Positions 18,348 through 29,445 are shown, counted from the first letter of the stretch. The stretch: 54,980 bases of DNA from Aalborg-AAW-1 sp964458335 (GCA_964458335.1 CAYWIJ010000007.1:1-54980); one strand, 5' to 3'. Made by a program: numbers and translations. Notes: generated by a model not told the origin, from the letters alone.

Positions 18348-18662
18348 ATGAAAACAAAATTAGTACTAATCATAATAGTGAGTATAGTCATTGTCTTCGT
18401 TATACTGCCATTCATCTATCGTATAGTGAAAACGTATTACCAACGAAAAAAGGAACAATCATATCCTGTACATACCAATGGATATCTCTGGAATAAGGCG
18501 AAAGAAGATATGTTATCTGGCACCATTAAATGTCGCTATTGTGGAAAGAAATTTACAGTCAAAAAAAGTACTCCATTACATGAAGTATCCAACTTGTATG
18601 TTCAAAATATAGCAAATGATTATTTCCATAAAAGCTGTTTTGATGAGTTTCAATATGATTAA
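18348..18662 (+). CDS. Membrane-anchored protein with a possible zinc site
   Basis: 104 residues from ATG 18348. One N-terminal span (LVLIIIVSIVIVFVILPFIY), then a basic linker and a small domain with CRYCGKKFTVKKST and FHKSCFDEF; the CxxC ... HxxxC spacing could bind zinc. No TGA codons. An upstream in-frame ATG (18279) would add a second hydrophobic stretch; the choice is uncertain. Follows miaA and ends in a terminator. Function unknown. Confidence 0.6.
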   Translation: MKTKLVLIIIVSIVIVFVILPFIYRIVKTYYQRKKEQSYPVHTNGYLWNKAKEDMLSGTIKCRYCGKKFTVKKSTPLHEVSNLYVQNIANDYFHKSCFDEFQYD

Positions 18663-18688
18663 CCTCTTTGATTTAAAGAGGTTTTTTT
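18661..18688. terminator. Bidirectional terminator overlapping the rlmN 3' end
   Basis: AACCTCTTT - GATTT - AAAGAGGTTT with T-runs. It closes the plus-strand gene at 18662; the convergent rlmN stop codon (18673-18675) lies in the hairpin, and the last rlmN residues (KKPIKKPL) come from its T-rich flank. Confidence 0.75.
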
Positions 18689-19866
18689 ATTGGTTTTTTT
18701 AGATTATTGATATTATTATCTTTGAGATTTTCTGTTACTTTCTCCCATCCTAACTGTCCACAAGCACTCTTTGCTTTACGACCACGGTTTTCTCTGACGG
18801 TAACTTTCACTTTGTAGGATTCGACGATATCACGAAATTTTTTGATACGTTCAGGAGTAGATTCTTCCAGATCAATAGCAGGATTTTCGTTATAGGGAAT
18901 CATATTCAGATGTCCATTACGATGCTGGAGAAGTTTTCCTAGTTCATGAGCCACTTCTTTGCTGTCATTTTTATCTTTGATCATCACATATTCGAAGAAT
19001 ATCTTGTTTCCTGTTTTCTCTACATATTCATCAAGCAGAGCCATGAGCTTATCCAGAGGATTCACTTTTGCCATGACAGGAATCAGTTGTTCACGGAGTG
19101 GTTGATTGGGTGCGTGAAGAGAAAAGGCAAAAGCAACGGGGAGATTATCATCAATAAATTCTCTCAAAGGTTTTAACAATCCAGACGTTGAAATTGTCAC
19201 TCTCTTACGTGATAGCCCAAGATACTTGGTATCAGTCAGATAATTCACTGTTTCTTTTACATTCGGATAATTCATCAGAGGCTCACCCATACCCATAAAA
19301 ACGATATTTCTGACTTTATGGAGCGTTCCATCTTCTTTTTTTCAGAGTTTGGTCTTGATGAAATTATTGATATACAACACTTGTCCAAGAATTTCGGTCC
19401 AATGAAGATTCTTTTTTAGTCCCATTTTCCCTGTCACACAGAAAATACAACCCACAGCACATCATACTTGTGAAGAGATACAGAGTGTCATACGATTCAG
19501 TTCTTGTCCTTCATCATTGGCATCTTCTACTTGGAAGGCATTATTGAATGTCATATCTTCTCTCTTCTGGTGAAAGTGATACATCAGGACACTTTCTACT
19601 ACTTGACCATCATGAGTTTCGAAGAGAAATTTGCTTGTTTCGTCATCTTCTACAAGTTTGATTTCTTTCAATGGAATAATCTCAAAATGATCATCAAATA
19701 GATCTCTGTATTCCTTAGAAATTGTTGTCATCTCCTGAAAATCAATGATAGATTGCTTAAAAATCGCATCAGTGATTTGCTTGATACGATAAGGCTCTAT
19801 TTTGTGTTCTTTGCGAAAGAGTTCTAAAGCAACTGTATCAAAGAATGAAAACTTTTTATCTGACAT
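18673..19866 (-). CDS. rlmN: 23S rRNA/tRNA adenine-C2 methyltransferase RlmN
   Basis: Radical SAM enzyme that methylates A2503 of 23S rRNA and A37 of some tRNAs. 397 residues. Cluster motif after a TGA-encoded G135: C136-AVG-C140-IF-C143 (SSQVGCAVGCIFCVTGKMG). GMGEPLMNYPNV; SRKRVTISTSGLLKPLREF; AFSLHAPNQPLREQLIPV; FEYVMIKDKNDS; the catalytic second cysteine in AKSACGQLG near the C-terminus. Start MSDKKFSF at 19864-19866; an upstream ATG at 19881 adds MCYPL. Divergent from the next plus gene, with promoters between. Confidence 0.96.
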
Positions 19867-19951
19867 TAGTGGATAACACATATAAATATTGGAGGTTATT
19901 ATACGAATATGCTTCGCTAAAACAATCTCTTCTCTTTTCTTTTTTTAAAAC

Positions 19952-19980
19952 TTGACATTTATATATTAAATAATTATAAT
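19952..19980 (+). promoter_or_regulatory. Perfect consensus sigma-70 promoter
   Basis: TTGACA at 19952-19957, 17-bp spacer, TATAAT at 19975-19980: both hexamers and spacing are ideal. It drives the small gene at 20014. Confidence 0.85.
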
Positions 19981-20013
19981 TACAATATATTTATTTTGGA
20001 ATATACTTAAATT

Positions 20014-20454
20014 ATGAGTGAATGATCTTCTCATTCTAAATTAAAAAAAGAAATTTTAAATCTTTCTACTATTGATCCGTGATCTTTAGTAAGAATTTCT
20101 CGAAAAAAAGTAAAGTATTTTTGAATTATTGATAATATCAATACTAAGAAAAATTTGTTTGATCTCTTACACCTAGAACCTTCTAATCATTATAATCAAA
20201 CAGAGCAACATCATAAATCACAATTTACTAATGGAAAAATCATTACTTATCATCCAGAGCATAGGAAAGAACTTATTCATACTTTAGAATCTTTACAAGA
20301 AAAAGTTATTCATAAAATAAAAAAAACACTCAAAAATAATGATAAAATATCCCAAGAAGAAAGAACCCATCTGGAAATTTTTTTATCTGAGTTACAAAAA
20401 ATAAATTATAAGGAAATTATTGCTAGTATCTTACATAAGAGAAAAGTATATTAA
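20014..20454 (+). CDS. Hypothetical soluble protein
   Basis: 146 residues: MSEGSSHSKLKKEILNLSTI, a short beta-like stretch with three TGA glycines (SLVRISRKKVKYFGIIDNIN), then a His/Gln-rich part and a long helical C-terminus (RKELIHTLESLQEKVIHKIK, ISQEERTHLEIFLSELQKIN). Looks like a small regulator or scaffold, but no family is recognised. It has a perfect consensus promoter, so it is probably strongly expressed, and it ends in a strong terminator. Confidence 0.7.
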
Positions 20455-20473
20455 ATTCTGAATGATGAAAAAA

Positions 20474-20501
20474 TCTGACATCGTGTCAGACTTCTTTTTT
20501 T
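20474..20501. terminator. Bidirectional terminator
   Basis: TCTGACA - TCG - TGTCAGA with T-run right and A-run left; shared by the gene ending at 20454 and the minus-strand gene ending at 20500. Confidence 0.8.
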
Positions 20502-21780
20502 AATTGATCATCAGTACATTAACAATAAGATATCCAGCACCGATAACAAGCATACCGATCAGAGCATAAAATATGGTGTTTCTAATACCTTTCAATGCTC
20601 ATTCATCATTTGGATTGACTAAGAGTTTATAGGTTTGGAAGATAATAATAGCAAGAATAATAAATCACGATAATCCCATCACCCATTGTATAACATTATA
20701 GATGATAGGAATATTAGCATTATTAAGGAATGATCATCAGATTTGAGTAACGGTAACTGCTGCATTATTACGAATCAGTTCTTCTTTACCATACACTCCT
20801 TCTACAAGTTGTTTGGCTGCTATCATAATAAACAATCATACCGTAGTAGATAGAATCATTTGTGAAGATTGTTTTTGTATAGTTTCGCTATCAGCTGTGA
20901 CGAAAGTAAAAACACGAATGAGAAGAATAATAAATAATACTCCCATCATAATATAGAAAGCAATTTTCAATAGTGGCCATAAAATAAGATCATACAATTT
21001 TGATACGATTACTATAGTATTAAATGCACCTTCTCACATCTCTCCAGTTCCCAAAATATCTCCATATAGGATATTCCCAATAAATTTAGCAGACATGATA
21101 ATAATAATACCTACTACTCATCGTGTAAGTAATCAAGATATTTGTCACAGAGCATTTTCATCATCACTAAACATTATCTTATACAATGCTATAAGAGCAA
21201 AGAGTACTCATAAAAACACTGCCCCAGGTACGGCAAATCTATCTATCAACATATAGGCAAATGATTTGATTCCAGCTGTTCATAATTCAGCTATTGATCC
21301 ATCTATTTTATTTTTAAGAGGATCTCTGACATTATCTAATGTCTCATCAAATCTTCCTCCTGATCTTGCAGATACGCCATAAGTAAGTGTAGCCGTAGAA
21401 TTGGTGATAATCCAGTTATTATAAGCTCAGAGTGTACATTTTACTGTTTGTGTTCAGATATTTTGAGTAGCATTAGCATTGAGTGAAATAGTAAAATCAA
21501 GAGTAGTATAAGGGTTTATAGTAAGTGTTCCTATAGGATTGGACTTAAATACTTCAGTAACTCCTATATGACACACAATCCACTTTGCTGGTATAGGTGT
21601 TGTCACCGTGGCTGTATCATTCCCATTATTACGAATCTTGATACCAATGGTAGGTTCATCTCCCTGATAAGTTCATGTTCCTCATTGCATAACAAGAGGT
21701 TCTAAAGAAAGTTGTACTGACGCAAAACTTGTCCCAATCAGGAACAACGAACTTAGTCAGAACAAAAGTTTTTTTATCAT
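20500..21780 (-). CDS. Exported polytopic membrane protein linked to VirB4
   Basis: 426 residues. Signal peptide MIKKLLFGLSSLFLIGTSFA, then an extracytoplasmic beta-rich domain of about 120 residues (VQLSLEPLVMQGGTGTYQGD, PIPAKWIVCHIGVTEVFKS) and at least six membrane spans (VFLGVLFALIALYKIMF, GIIIIMSAKFIG, IAFYIMMGVLFIILLI, IQWVMGLSGFIILAIII, FYALIGMLVIGAGYLIV). The last two spans form a hairpin like VirB2/TrbC pilins; the middle spans resemble a VirB6-like channel part. It follows the VirB4-like gene by 30 bases in the same operon, so a role in a type IV secretion-like machine is inferred; no family match is certain. Confidence 0.65.
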
Positions 21781-21810
21781 ATTATAAGAAGAGCTGATAA
21801 AGATGGATAT

Positions 21811-24063
21811 TTATGAGACATTTGTAGTAATAAATTCTTTCTCTTGTGGAGAAGCAAGTATTTTCAATGCGATATGTTGGTTTCCAGCAAACAGCAGTCA
21901 TTCTCAGACACTTGCAGCGACTAGTCTCTGTTTTTCTGCTTCGGATAATCATATAATTTGTTCCAATGTTTTGACTGAACTGGTTGATTGTTTGAGGAGA
22001 ACTTGAAGTGCAGAATTTGAAACAATAGGTTTTCCATATTTTGATCTCATAAAATCTTCAATATCTTGTGAAATAGTCGTGATTCCAAGACCATATTTTC
22101 TTGCTCTTTTCACAAGTCCAAACAGGAACTCAGCAGAAGTGTCATTTTGGAGCATAATCCAAGCTTCATCACAGACGAGGAATCTCTTTTTCTTCTGAGA
22201 TCTTACTTTCGTCCAGATAAAATTCAAGACTGAATACATTGCAGGAGTTTTCAATGCATCTTCAAGATCACGAATGGAGAAGACAGTCAGATTACTATTG
22301 ATATCAACATTCGTATAATTGTTGAAAATCTTGGCAAACGAACCTGTCACATATTTACTTAATCTCACGGCAATATTCTCTGCTCCTGTCGTAGCGAGGA
22401 GGACATTATACAGATCACTCATCAGAGGTGGCTGTTTACCTGTATAATCGTCACTATCTAAGGTGATACCTTTGAGTTGATAAGTAGTTTGAAGAGCAGT
22501 ATCAAGCATTGCTTCTTGTTCGGGAGTTAGTCCACCAATAAGAATATTGATCAATCCAATTAATCCCATAATCTGTCCTCTGAGAAGATCTCCTTTAGAG
22601 TAATCTCTATCTTCAATTTTTGGTGGAATATCAAAAGGATTGATAAATTGACTAGAGCCTGTAGAGATATTGATATAAGCTCATCCCACTTTATCAACAA
22701 GGGATTGATATTCATTTTCTGGATCAATAACGATAATATCTATATTATTGAGCAAATATCTCAAGATCTCGAGTTTGACCGTAAAAGATTTTCCTGCTCC
22801 AGATGTTGCAAGTACTACGCTATTCATATTTGGGAGACTATTATTGAATCTATCAAAAATTACTAATCCACCAGTATGTTGATTGATTCCATAGAGGATA
22901 CCAGTATTGGCAAGCATATCTTGTGATACAAATGGGAAAGATCCACCAAGAGAAGAAGTGATCGTACTTCTCGTAATTCCTAATTGGTCAATACAAAGAG
23001 GCAATGAAGACACAAATCACTCATCCATACGTTGAATAGCTGGTTTTATCCTCATTCCTAGTCAGGCAATTTTTTGTTCAAATTTCTTGCTATTTTCATT
23101 AAGTTTTTCTTTCTCTTCGTCATAGAGCACAGTATAAAATCCAGTTTCATAATACCTTTCTTCACGAGTTGCTAATTTTTGTCTAATTTCATCGACATCT
23201 CTATATTGAAGTTCAACTTCGGTATCAATCGTAATTCCTTTTCCATAGGCATCATTCATCTCAGACTTCAATTGAGTGGCTTTTTGTTTTAACATCGTCT
23301 GCATGGCACTATCATCTTCAGGATAGATATAGAAACTCATATCCCATTTCCCATGAAATCCTAAAATATCTCTTGTCCATAATGCATCGAGATAAGAAGG
23401 GTAGGTTTGCATATAATATGATTTTCCATACAGTCCAGATATTTGGAACTGAGGACTTTCTACTTTCCAAAATGATGGAGCAATATGACTTTTGTAATCA
23501 GCAAGGACAGAATTATATTGTTTTTCTGTCTCTAATATATATTTACGGAGTTCTTGGGTAATTTTTTTGTCGTTATATTCTTCATCAGGAAGTTCAAGTA
23601 CATATCTGACCTGATCTTTTAGGGTTTTATTAACGATAATAGGATTATCAGGTATTTTCTCTTTTTTTTGGTCTTTTATATTATTAGTTTTGATACCAAA
23701 CAATCCGTTAAAAAATTTGTTCAATACACTTTCTTTCTTCTGTGCTGGAGCTGAAACAGTCTCTGTTATAGGTTCTACAATAGCTTCTTGTACTATAGGT
23801 TGTTGTTCTTGTACTGAAGGAGAAAACTCTCCAGTGTCTTGTATTACTGTAGGAGGAGTGGGTTGGTTAGATGCTTCGTTCTCTGAAGATAATGGTTCAT
23901 TACTTGTTACTTCTTCTCCATAAGGAGTTGGAAAATCATAGAGAGGTACTACTGTTATGTTGTCAGACTCTTCTTCTTTTTTTAGTGTACGAACAAATCC
24001 ACCTCAAGGTATGAGACTTGTATAATTAGTATCGTATACGATATTATTCAGTTGTTCAAGCAT
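21811..24063 (-). CDS. virB4: VirB4/TraE-family type IV secretion ATPase
   Basis: 750 residues, typical VirB4 length. N-terminal about 110 residues are acidic and Pro/Thr/Gln-rich (disordered); then the VirB4 N-domain (DQVRYVLELPDEEYNDKKIT, GLYGKSYYMQTYPSYLDALW), DMLANTGILYGINQHTGG, Walker A ATSGAGKSFTVKLEILRYLL near 416, VIDPENEYQSLVDKVGG, and Walker B RFLVCDEAWIML near 620 with ISQDIEDFMRS and KQSTSSVKTLEQIIGLSEAE. VirB4 proteins power pilus assembly and substrate transfer at the inner membrane. Four or more TGA glycines occur, one in KVGGAYINIS. No VirB8-VirB10 core is in the window, so this is a reduced system. Confidence 0.92.
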
Positions 24064-24258
24064 AGATAAGTATGGTTCATCATTATTGAATAAAAATATT
24101 CAGTTCAATTATACTCTACTCTAACAAAAAACACAATAATTGCTAATCATATCACAAAAAAATGATTTGACATCATAAATATTTAGATATAGCATTGTAA
24201 TAGCTTATCAATTTACTATTCTCCAAGTAAAGATAATATTTTTTAATTCTCTATCTTT

Positions 24259-24531
24259 ATGCAGATGATAAGAAAAACTACAGCTCAAGTAAAGAATACG
24301 AGTACAAGAAAACCTTCATCTACAACTCCACAAAAAAATGATGGACTCAATGTTGAAGAATTTATCAAAAATTTTTGGAACTGACTGGGTGAAAATTGGA
24401 TGACTTATGTTGGGTTTGTATTAGTCATTCTATGAATAATTCAACTTCGTCAATTTATAGTAGGAATAGCATTTCTTACATTTGGTATACTTCTTATTGC
24501 TGGATTCTTTTGAGATATTAACAAAAAATAA
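24259..24531 (+). CDS. Small membrane protein next to VirB4
   Basis: 90 residues. Cytosolic basic/Thr-rich N-terminus (RKTTAQVKNTSTRKPSSTTP), an amphipathic stretch NVEEFIKNFWNGLGENWMTY, and two membrane spans (VGFVLVILGIIQL, GIAFLTFGILLIAGFFG). First gene of a plus-strand trio divergent from virB4, with 195 bases between. The stop TAA overlaps the next start as TAATG. Function unknown; context suggests a part of the same surface apparatus. Confidence 0.7.
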
Positions 24532-24920
24532 TGCATACAAATAAATTATCAGCATATTTACTTATCTGATGAACTTCAATAATTTTAATTCTTCTCATAG
24601 CATGGTTATTGGGTGCTTTTCATTCTGATCCAAAGATAATAGTACCAAACATTCAAACTAATAAAATTGTAGAACATACTATATCTTTACCTGAATCATG
24701 TCAGAATACTCTTGCTTTGATGAATTGTATTATGACTTCTCCATCGTTGAGTGGAGCAAGTGAAAATTTATGACAATCGTATGCTCAACTCATCTCCGAA
24801 TGGAATGTTATTACCGATCCTCAACAACTTGATGCCACTTGCATGGAACACTACACTTACCTTCTTTCGCTAGAAGATACTACTTATCAACAAGTCATCC
24901 AATCATGTCAACAACAATAG
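24531..24920 (+). CDS. Membrane-anchored four-cysteine protein
   Basis: 129 residues. One N-terminal span (YLLIGGTSIILILLIAWLLG), then an extracytoplasmic helical domain with four cysteines: SCQNTLALMNC (C-x8-C), DPQQLDATC and VIQSC. The next gene has the same spacing pattern on a lipoprotein, so the two look like paralogous exported domains held by disulfides. Starts inside the previous stop (TAATG), so translationally coupled. Not recognised beyond that. Confidence 0.7.
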
Positions 24921-24948
24921 CGTTTTATCAACTATAACCGTCATTCTT

Positions 24949-25413
24949 ATGAAACAATCTCTCTTTATAGTTTCCATTCTTTCATTACTTTTTTTATGAT
25001 GATGTTTGAAAAATACTGAAATCATTGAATGAGATCAAATGAATCCTCCTTCTGAGCAGGTTGAAATATCTGAACAGGCTCAAGCTGAAGCGGATAAGAG
25101 AATTACAGGTAATGAAACTTGTGATGCTTATCTTGCTACTATCAAATGTATTGCCCAGAAAGGAGAAGAAGATAATGAATTTACTAAAAACTATACCTCT
25201 ATCGTAGATTCATTTGCTAATGTTCCTGCTGATCAGCTTCAAGAGACTTGTACTATGCTTTCTACAGCGATTCAAGAACATCCTACTTTACTTCTCTACA
25301 ATGCAGAATGTAATATGATCAATCCTGATCAAGCATTGCTTGATGCAATCAATGATTCAGCAACTTGAGGAACAAGTATTATTTCTTCTGAAGAACAAGC
25401 ATCGTTGGACTAA
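24949..25413 (+). CDS. Lipoprotein with four-cysteine domain
   Basis: 154 residues. Signal peptide MKQSLFIVSILSLLFLGGC with lipobox LGGC, where both glycines are TGA (24997-25002) and the lipid-bearing Cys follows. The mature part has ETCDAYLATIKC (C-x8-C), PADQLQETC and LLYNAEC, matching the four-cysteine pattern of the upstream protein. Expected to be anchored on the outer face of the membrane. Under the standard code this signal peptide would be lost entirely. Last of the trio; followed by a strong terminator. Confidence 0.8.
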
Positions 25414-25441
25414 TATCCTAAGAGAATATATCTTGCACTAG

Positions 25442-25477
25442 AATACACTTTTCTATATAGTTTAGTGTATTTTTTTG
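25442..25477 (+). terminator. Intrinsic terminator
   Basis: AATACACT - loop - AGTGTATT, 8-bp stem and T-run, ending the lipoprotein transcript just before the ATP-grasp genes. Confidence 0.8.
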
Positions 25478-25494
25478 TTTTATGAAATCACAAT

Positions 25495-26820
25495 ATGAGA
25501 AAAATAAGCTTAATTGCAAATTATAGAAAATCAATTAATATTAAAGAATGGTTATCTGTACCTTATTATAAAATATACATTTTAAAAAGAGAAAGTATTG
25601 AAATATCAAAGAACTTGTCTTCATCTAATCGCATTCAAATTCATAGTTATTCTAATGAAAATGAAATTAAGTGAATTATTAAGAGAATTATAGAAAAAAG
25701 CCCTGATGAATATCTTATTCCTTATTTTACATCAGATAGATTATCTAAATATTCTATATATACCAATAATCAATATTCTTCTAATGAAGTAGATTGGAGA
25801 ACTTTTAGGTATAAAAATAAAATGAATGAGTTTATTGGAATGAATAAAAAGAATCTTTTTATTCCACACGAAAAACTTAGTCAGTATAATTATGATTCTA
25901 TTTCTAAAGAAATAAATGAAAATATATTTATTATTAAACCAATTAACCTTTCTTCTTCTGCAGGTGCATTTAAAATCACATCGCATCAAGACCGGGAAGA
26001 CATTAAATCAAAACTATTAAAAACAGACCATATTGTAGAAGAATATTTTTGATGATACCTTCATAGCTTAGATTTCTATTGCGATGGAGAGAAAATATTA
26101 CTTTTGACTGCAGTCAAAGAAATGCCATTTATTGAAATTCTTGATGAAAAGAGATTATCAAACAGTTTTATGAATACATACTGATCTGAGATAGAAAAAC
26201 ATTTCTTATATTTTTTACCCATTAGATATGATATTCCTACTTCAAAGTTAAGAGATGAGGAATGGAAATTCTTAGAAGAAGTAGGTAAAAAACTTATTTC
26301 TATTGGATATAAGTGAATTATTCATTTAGAGTATAAATATGATCCGAATACTAAAAAAGTAGGATTCATTGAACGAGGGGCTCGTTTAGGAGGAGAGAGA
26401 GTAAATTATCTTAAAAAAATTAATTATTTTGATATGGCATCTCTATTATATGATATTCATAATGGAGATACTTCTAAACGAAAAAAATATAAATGATCAT
26501 ATATTCTGAAAGATAGTGTAAATGATTTACATTATATCTGAATATATAAAAATTTTATCAAAAAGACAACAATAGGAGAGATTCTTACCAATCATAAAAA
26601 TTTCTTCAAAGTATCATTTATAGAACATTTAAATCAGTATTTTTATAGTATTGGATTAGAAGTAAAAAATTTACAAATTATAACTACAGGAAATCAAAAA
26701 GATTTTTATCCGTCATATGAATGAAAAAGTACATTTAGAATATTTTTTGAGGTTGATGATGAAAATTTCAAAAAATTTACAAAAAAGAAAATAACAATTC
26801 TAGAGCAAATTGTGTTTTAA
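25495..26820 (+). CDS. ATP-grasp ligase (first of pair)
   Basis: 441 residues. ATP-grasp fold signs: NIFIIKPINLSSSAGAFKI (K-P-x-x-x-S-G phosphate loop) near 147-165, IVEEYFGGYLHSLDFYCDG, and the metal site FIERGARLGGERV preceded by GIIHLEYKYDP near 285-310. Members form amide, peptide or thioester bonds with ATP through an acyl-phosphate. N-terminal about 110 residues and C-terminal about 110 residues are not recognised; the latter may be an acceptor-binding domain. Strongly AT-rich with several TGA glycines. Fourteen bases before a second ATP-grasp gene and facing a DUF1704 peptidase, so a peptide-tagging or small-peptide pathway is inferred. Start ATG 25495; an out-of-frame ATG at 25482 is rejected. 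Confidence 0.8.
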
Positions 26821-26834
26821 TGTATAAATAAATA

Positions 26835-27785
26835 ATGGAAAAATACTTTTTGGTTATAAGAAATGCAAATACTAATGAATTTTTTAAGAATCATGCAAGA
26901 TGAAAGAGGATAGTTGAATATATAAATAAATTCTTCCCCAATATTATTACTATTCAAGTATGAATAGAAAATTATAAATGAATAGATCAAAATAACATTA
27001 TTATAGATAATGCAACTATCGATATAAATTCAGTATTCTGAGCTTATTTTTGTTCATCATGATGATCAATCAACTCATTCTGATGATTATATGACCTTAT
27101 ACTATCTTATCATCTTCCATCAAATCTTAATGATTATTCTATAAAGATGAGATCAAAGATATTTCAAGCTATTTTTTTTAAGAAAAATCATATACCACAC
27201 CCTACATCTTTAATTTTAAAAAATGAAAAAGATTTCTTTGTATGGATAAATAATAATGATAGTTTATGATGACAATCAAAATTTATTTTTAAATTACCTA
27301 TTTCAAGTGGAGGTATCTGAGTACATTTGTTAGATCTTACGAAAAAAGATCAAATATTTAAAAATAAAGAAAAAATATTTTCTCTAGATCATGATAAAGA
27401 GACAAGTGGAGTTCTCATTCAAGAATTTATAACATGAGTTTATTGAAGAGATTATAGATTTATTATAATGCAAGGTGATATAATAATTGTCTATACAAGA
27501 TATAACGCAAATGATTTTAAGTCGAATTATAAAACCTGATGAACATTTACAACATTTGATCATAAATTACTAAAAAAAGATATTTTTGATCAAATCAATA
27601 CTATAGTTAAAAAAATATATATTATAACCAATATGCCCTATTTCACAGCAGATTTTCTTATTTCTGAGCTTGATGAAATTATTTTATGTGAGATTAATCC
27701 AGTATGAGCATTTGTTGAAGGAACGAACGAGGAGAAAAAGAGTATAGTAAAAAAATATTTAAATGCAGTATATAACCTTAGTTAG
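26835..27785 (+). CDS. RimK-like ATP-grasp ligase (second of pair)
   Basis: 316 residues, the RimK/glutathione-synthetase-like size. Seen: KFIFKLPISSGGIGVHLLD (phosphate loop), VLIQEFITGVYGRDYRFIIM then DIIIVYTRYN, and the metal/ATP end FTADFLISELDEIILCEINP followed by VGAFVEG. More than fifteen TGA glycines, including GG pairs as TGATGA. RimK-like enzymes add amino acids (often Glu) to protein or peptide C-termini. Its last 8 bases overlap the convergent DUF1704 gene (27778-27785). The two ATP-grasp genes are probably one operon. Confidence 0.82.
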
Positions 27786-29352
27786 AATCATTCATTGGCT
27801 TCATAAGCATTAATATATCGATCAATGCACGTTTTTGTGGATAAGTATATTTTTCTAAACCATAAGTTCTAAAATCTCAATCTATGAAATTTTTTTCTTT
27901 ATTGATTTTGCCATCATCTCCAATAACTTCACTAAAAGCTCCCTTTCCTTGTAGTATCTTTTGATAGAGAATTTTGTCAAATAATGGATTCTGAATTACT
28001 TTTTCTCACGTTTTAATATCATCAAATTTTCATGCTATAACTTGATCAAGTCAAATTTTTAATTTCATAAGTTTCTGATAAAAGTCATATCTTGCTTTAT
28101 CGTCTGGTAGAGAAAGTAAATAATTTTTTAATCTCCTTAATCATCTATAATATATAGTATCTTTTCTATTAGCTCCAGGATTATTCCATGAAGAGTAATA
28201 TTTTGCTCTCATAGCCCCTTTCAATGCTATATCACATATTTTTTCATTATATTCTTCAATACTTTTATACTTTACTGGATCCTTAACAAGTTTTTGATAG
28301 ATAACTAATAATTTGTAAGTATCATCGAAAGTATAATTCTCCGCTATAAATGTAGCTAAAAAAGTGAAATTAGGTTGAACTTCAACATCTTCCAGGCTTT
28401 TATTTTTTAATTCTTCATTAAGTTTTGCTATTCATTCTTCGATATCTTCATATCCTGCTCCAGGAATTAAAAATCAATGAGATAAATGATTATATCATCT
28501 CAACATATGCGTAGCATCTTCATGTCAAAGAATAGTAAATATTTTTGCTATACTATCTTCTTCTTGATCGGCATAAAGACGTTCTTGTTTTGAAAATGAT
28601 ACACTATAATTATTTTTTCATTGTTCTTGTACTTGTTTCCAATTTATCTGTGGATAAAAGTTATTTTTTACAATTTCTGACGCTTTCATGATATCTTGGA
28701 CTTTCATAGTTCAATCTACATTACTTTTATTAGTTACATATTTTTTTGAGTTATCAAAATGAAAATCCTCAAATGAATCTATAAATTCTTTAAAAACTTT
28801 CTGTTCATCATCATCTAATCTTTCTGATTTCTTATTATACTTACTTTGTAAAAAATTTAAACAATCATCTCTTTCTTCTTTTATATCTGTTATTTTTGAT
28901 CCATAAATATCATTTTGTAAAATATCTATAGTCTCTTGTATAGTACTATAGTCTCTTACAGGTTTCTCTTTAACCTTTACTTCTCCATTATTTCTTTCAA
29001 AAACATACTTATCTTTATCTTGTTCTAATTGGATAGATAAATACAAAATATTCATTCTTTTGATATTTTCATCAATTTTATCAATCATCATATTTTTCAT
29101 ATTGATTTCTACAGTAGTATCTTTTGCAATATCAGTTTTTAGATCATTGTATTCTCTTAGTATATTATCAAAGAATACTTCTTTTTCAGTATCTTTATAT
29201 TGCTCTGTAAGAGTATTATATTTTGAAGAAGTGAATGAAAAATAATCTGACACCTCATTCTTTAAGTAAGTGAGATTTTGTCAAAATAATGAAAGAGATG
29301 AAATAGGTTTCTCTAGATATTCTAAACGTTTCATATATAATATCGAAGACAT
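27778..29352 (-). CDS. DUF1704/MATCAP-like zinc metallopeptidase
   Basis: 524 residues. Zincin motif H277-E278-DAT-H282 in ILGHEDATHMLRGYNH, followed by IPGAGYEDIEEGIAKL, which matches the 'QEGLA' motif of DUF1704 with the third zinc ligand Glu at about 305-306, then DTIYYRGLRRLKNYL as in the family's late KD..Y.RGL block. The first 210 residues are helical and highly charged. DUF1704 includes bacterial 'QEGLA' proteins and eukaryotic MATCAP tubulin C-terminal tyrosine peptidases. Facing two ATP-grasp ligases tail to tail, it may remove what they add. An ATG at 29334 is an alternative start. Confidence 0.82.
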
Positions 29353-29411
29353 AATATAAGTCTGTTAAATAAATATTATTATTTTAGTATAATTATATTT
29401 TTTCTTTTGTC

Positions 29412-29436
29412 AAAAAAATCTCCATACTTGGAGATT
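29412..29436 (-). terminator. Terminator for ftsX
   Basis: AATCTCCA - TAC - TTGGAGATT; on the minus strand the stem is followed by seven T. Lies 10 bases past the ftsX stop. Confidence 0.8.
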
Positions 29437-29445
29437 CGTACTGTT

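Noticed and set aside
25482..25523. ATG at 25482 as a start for the first ATP-grasp gene
   Set aside because: It is out of frame and hits TAG after 14 codons; the ATG at 25495 is in frame.
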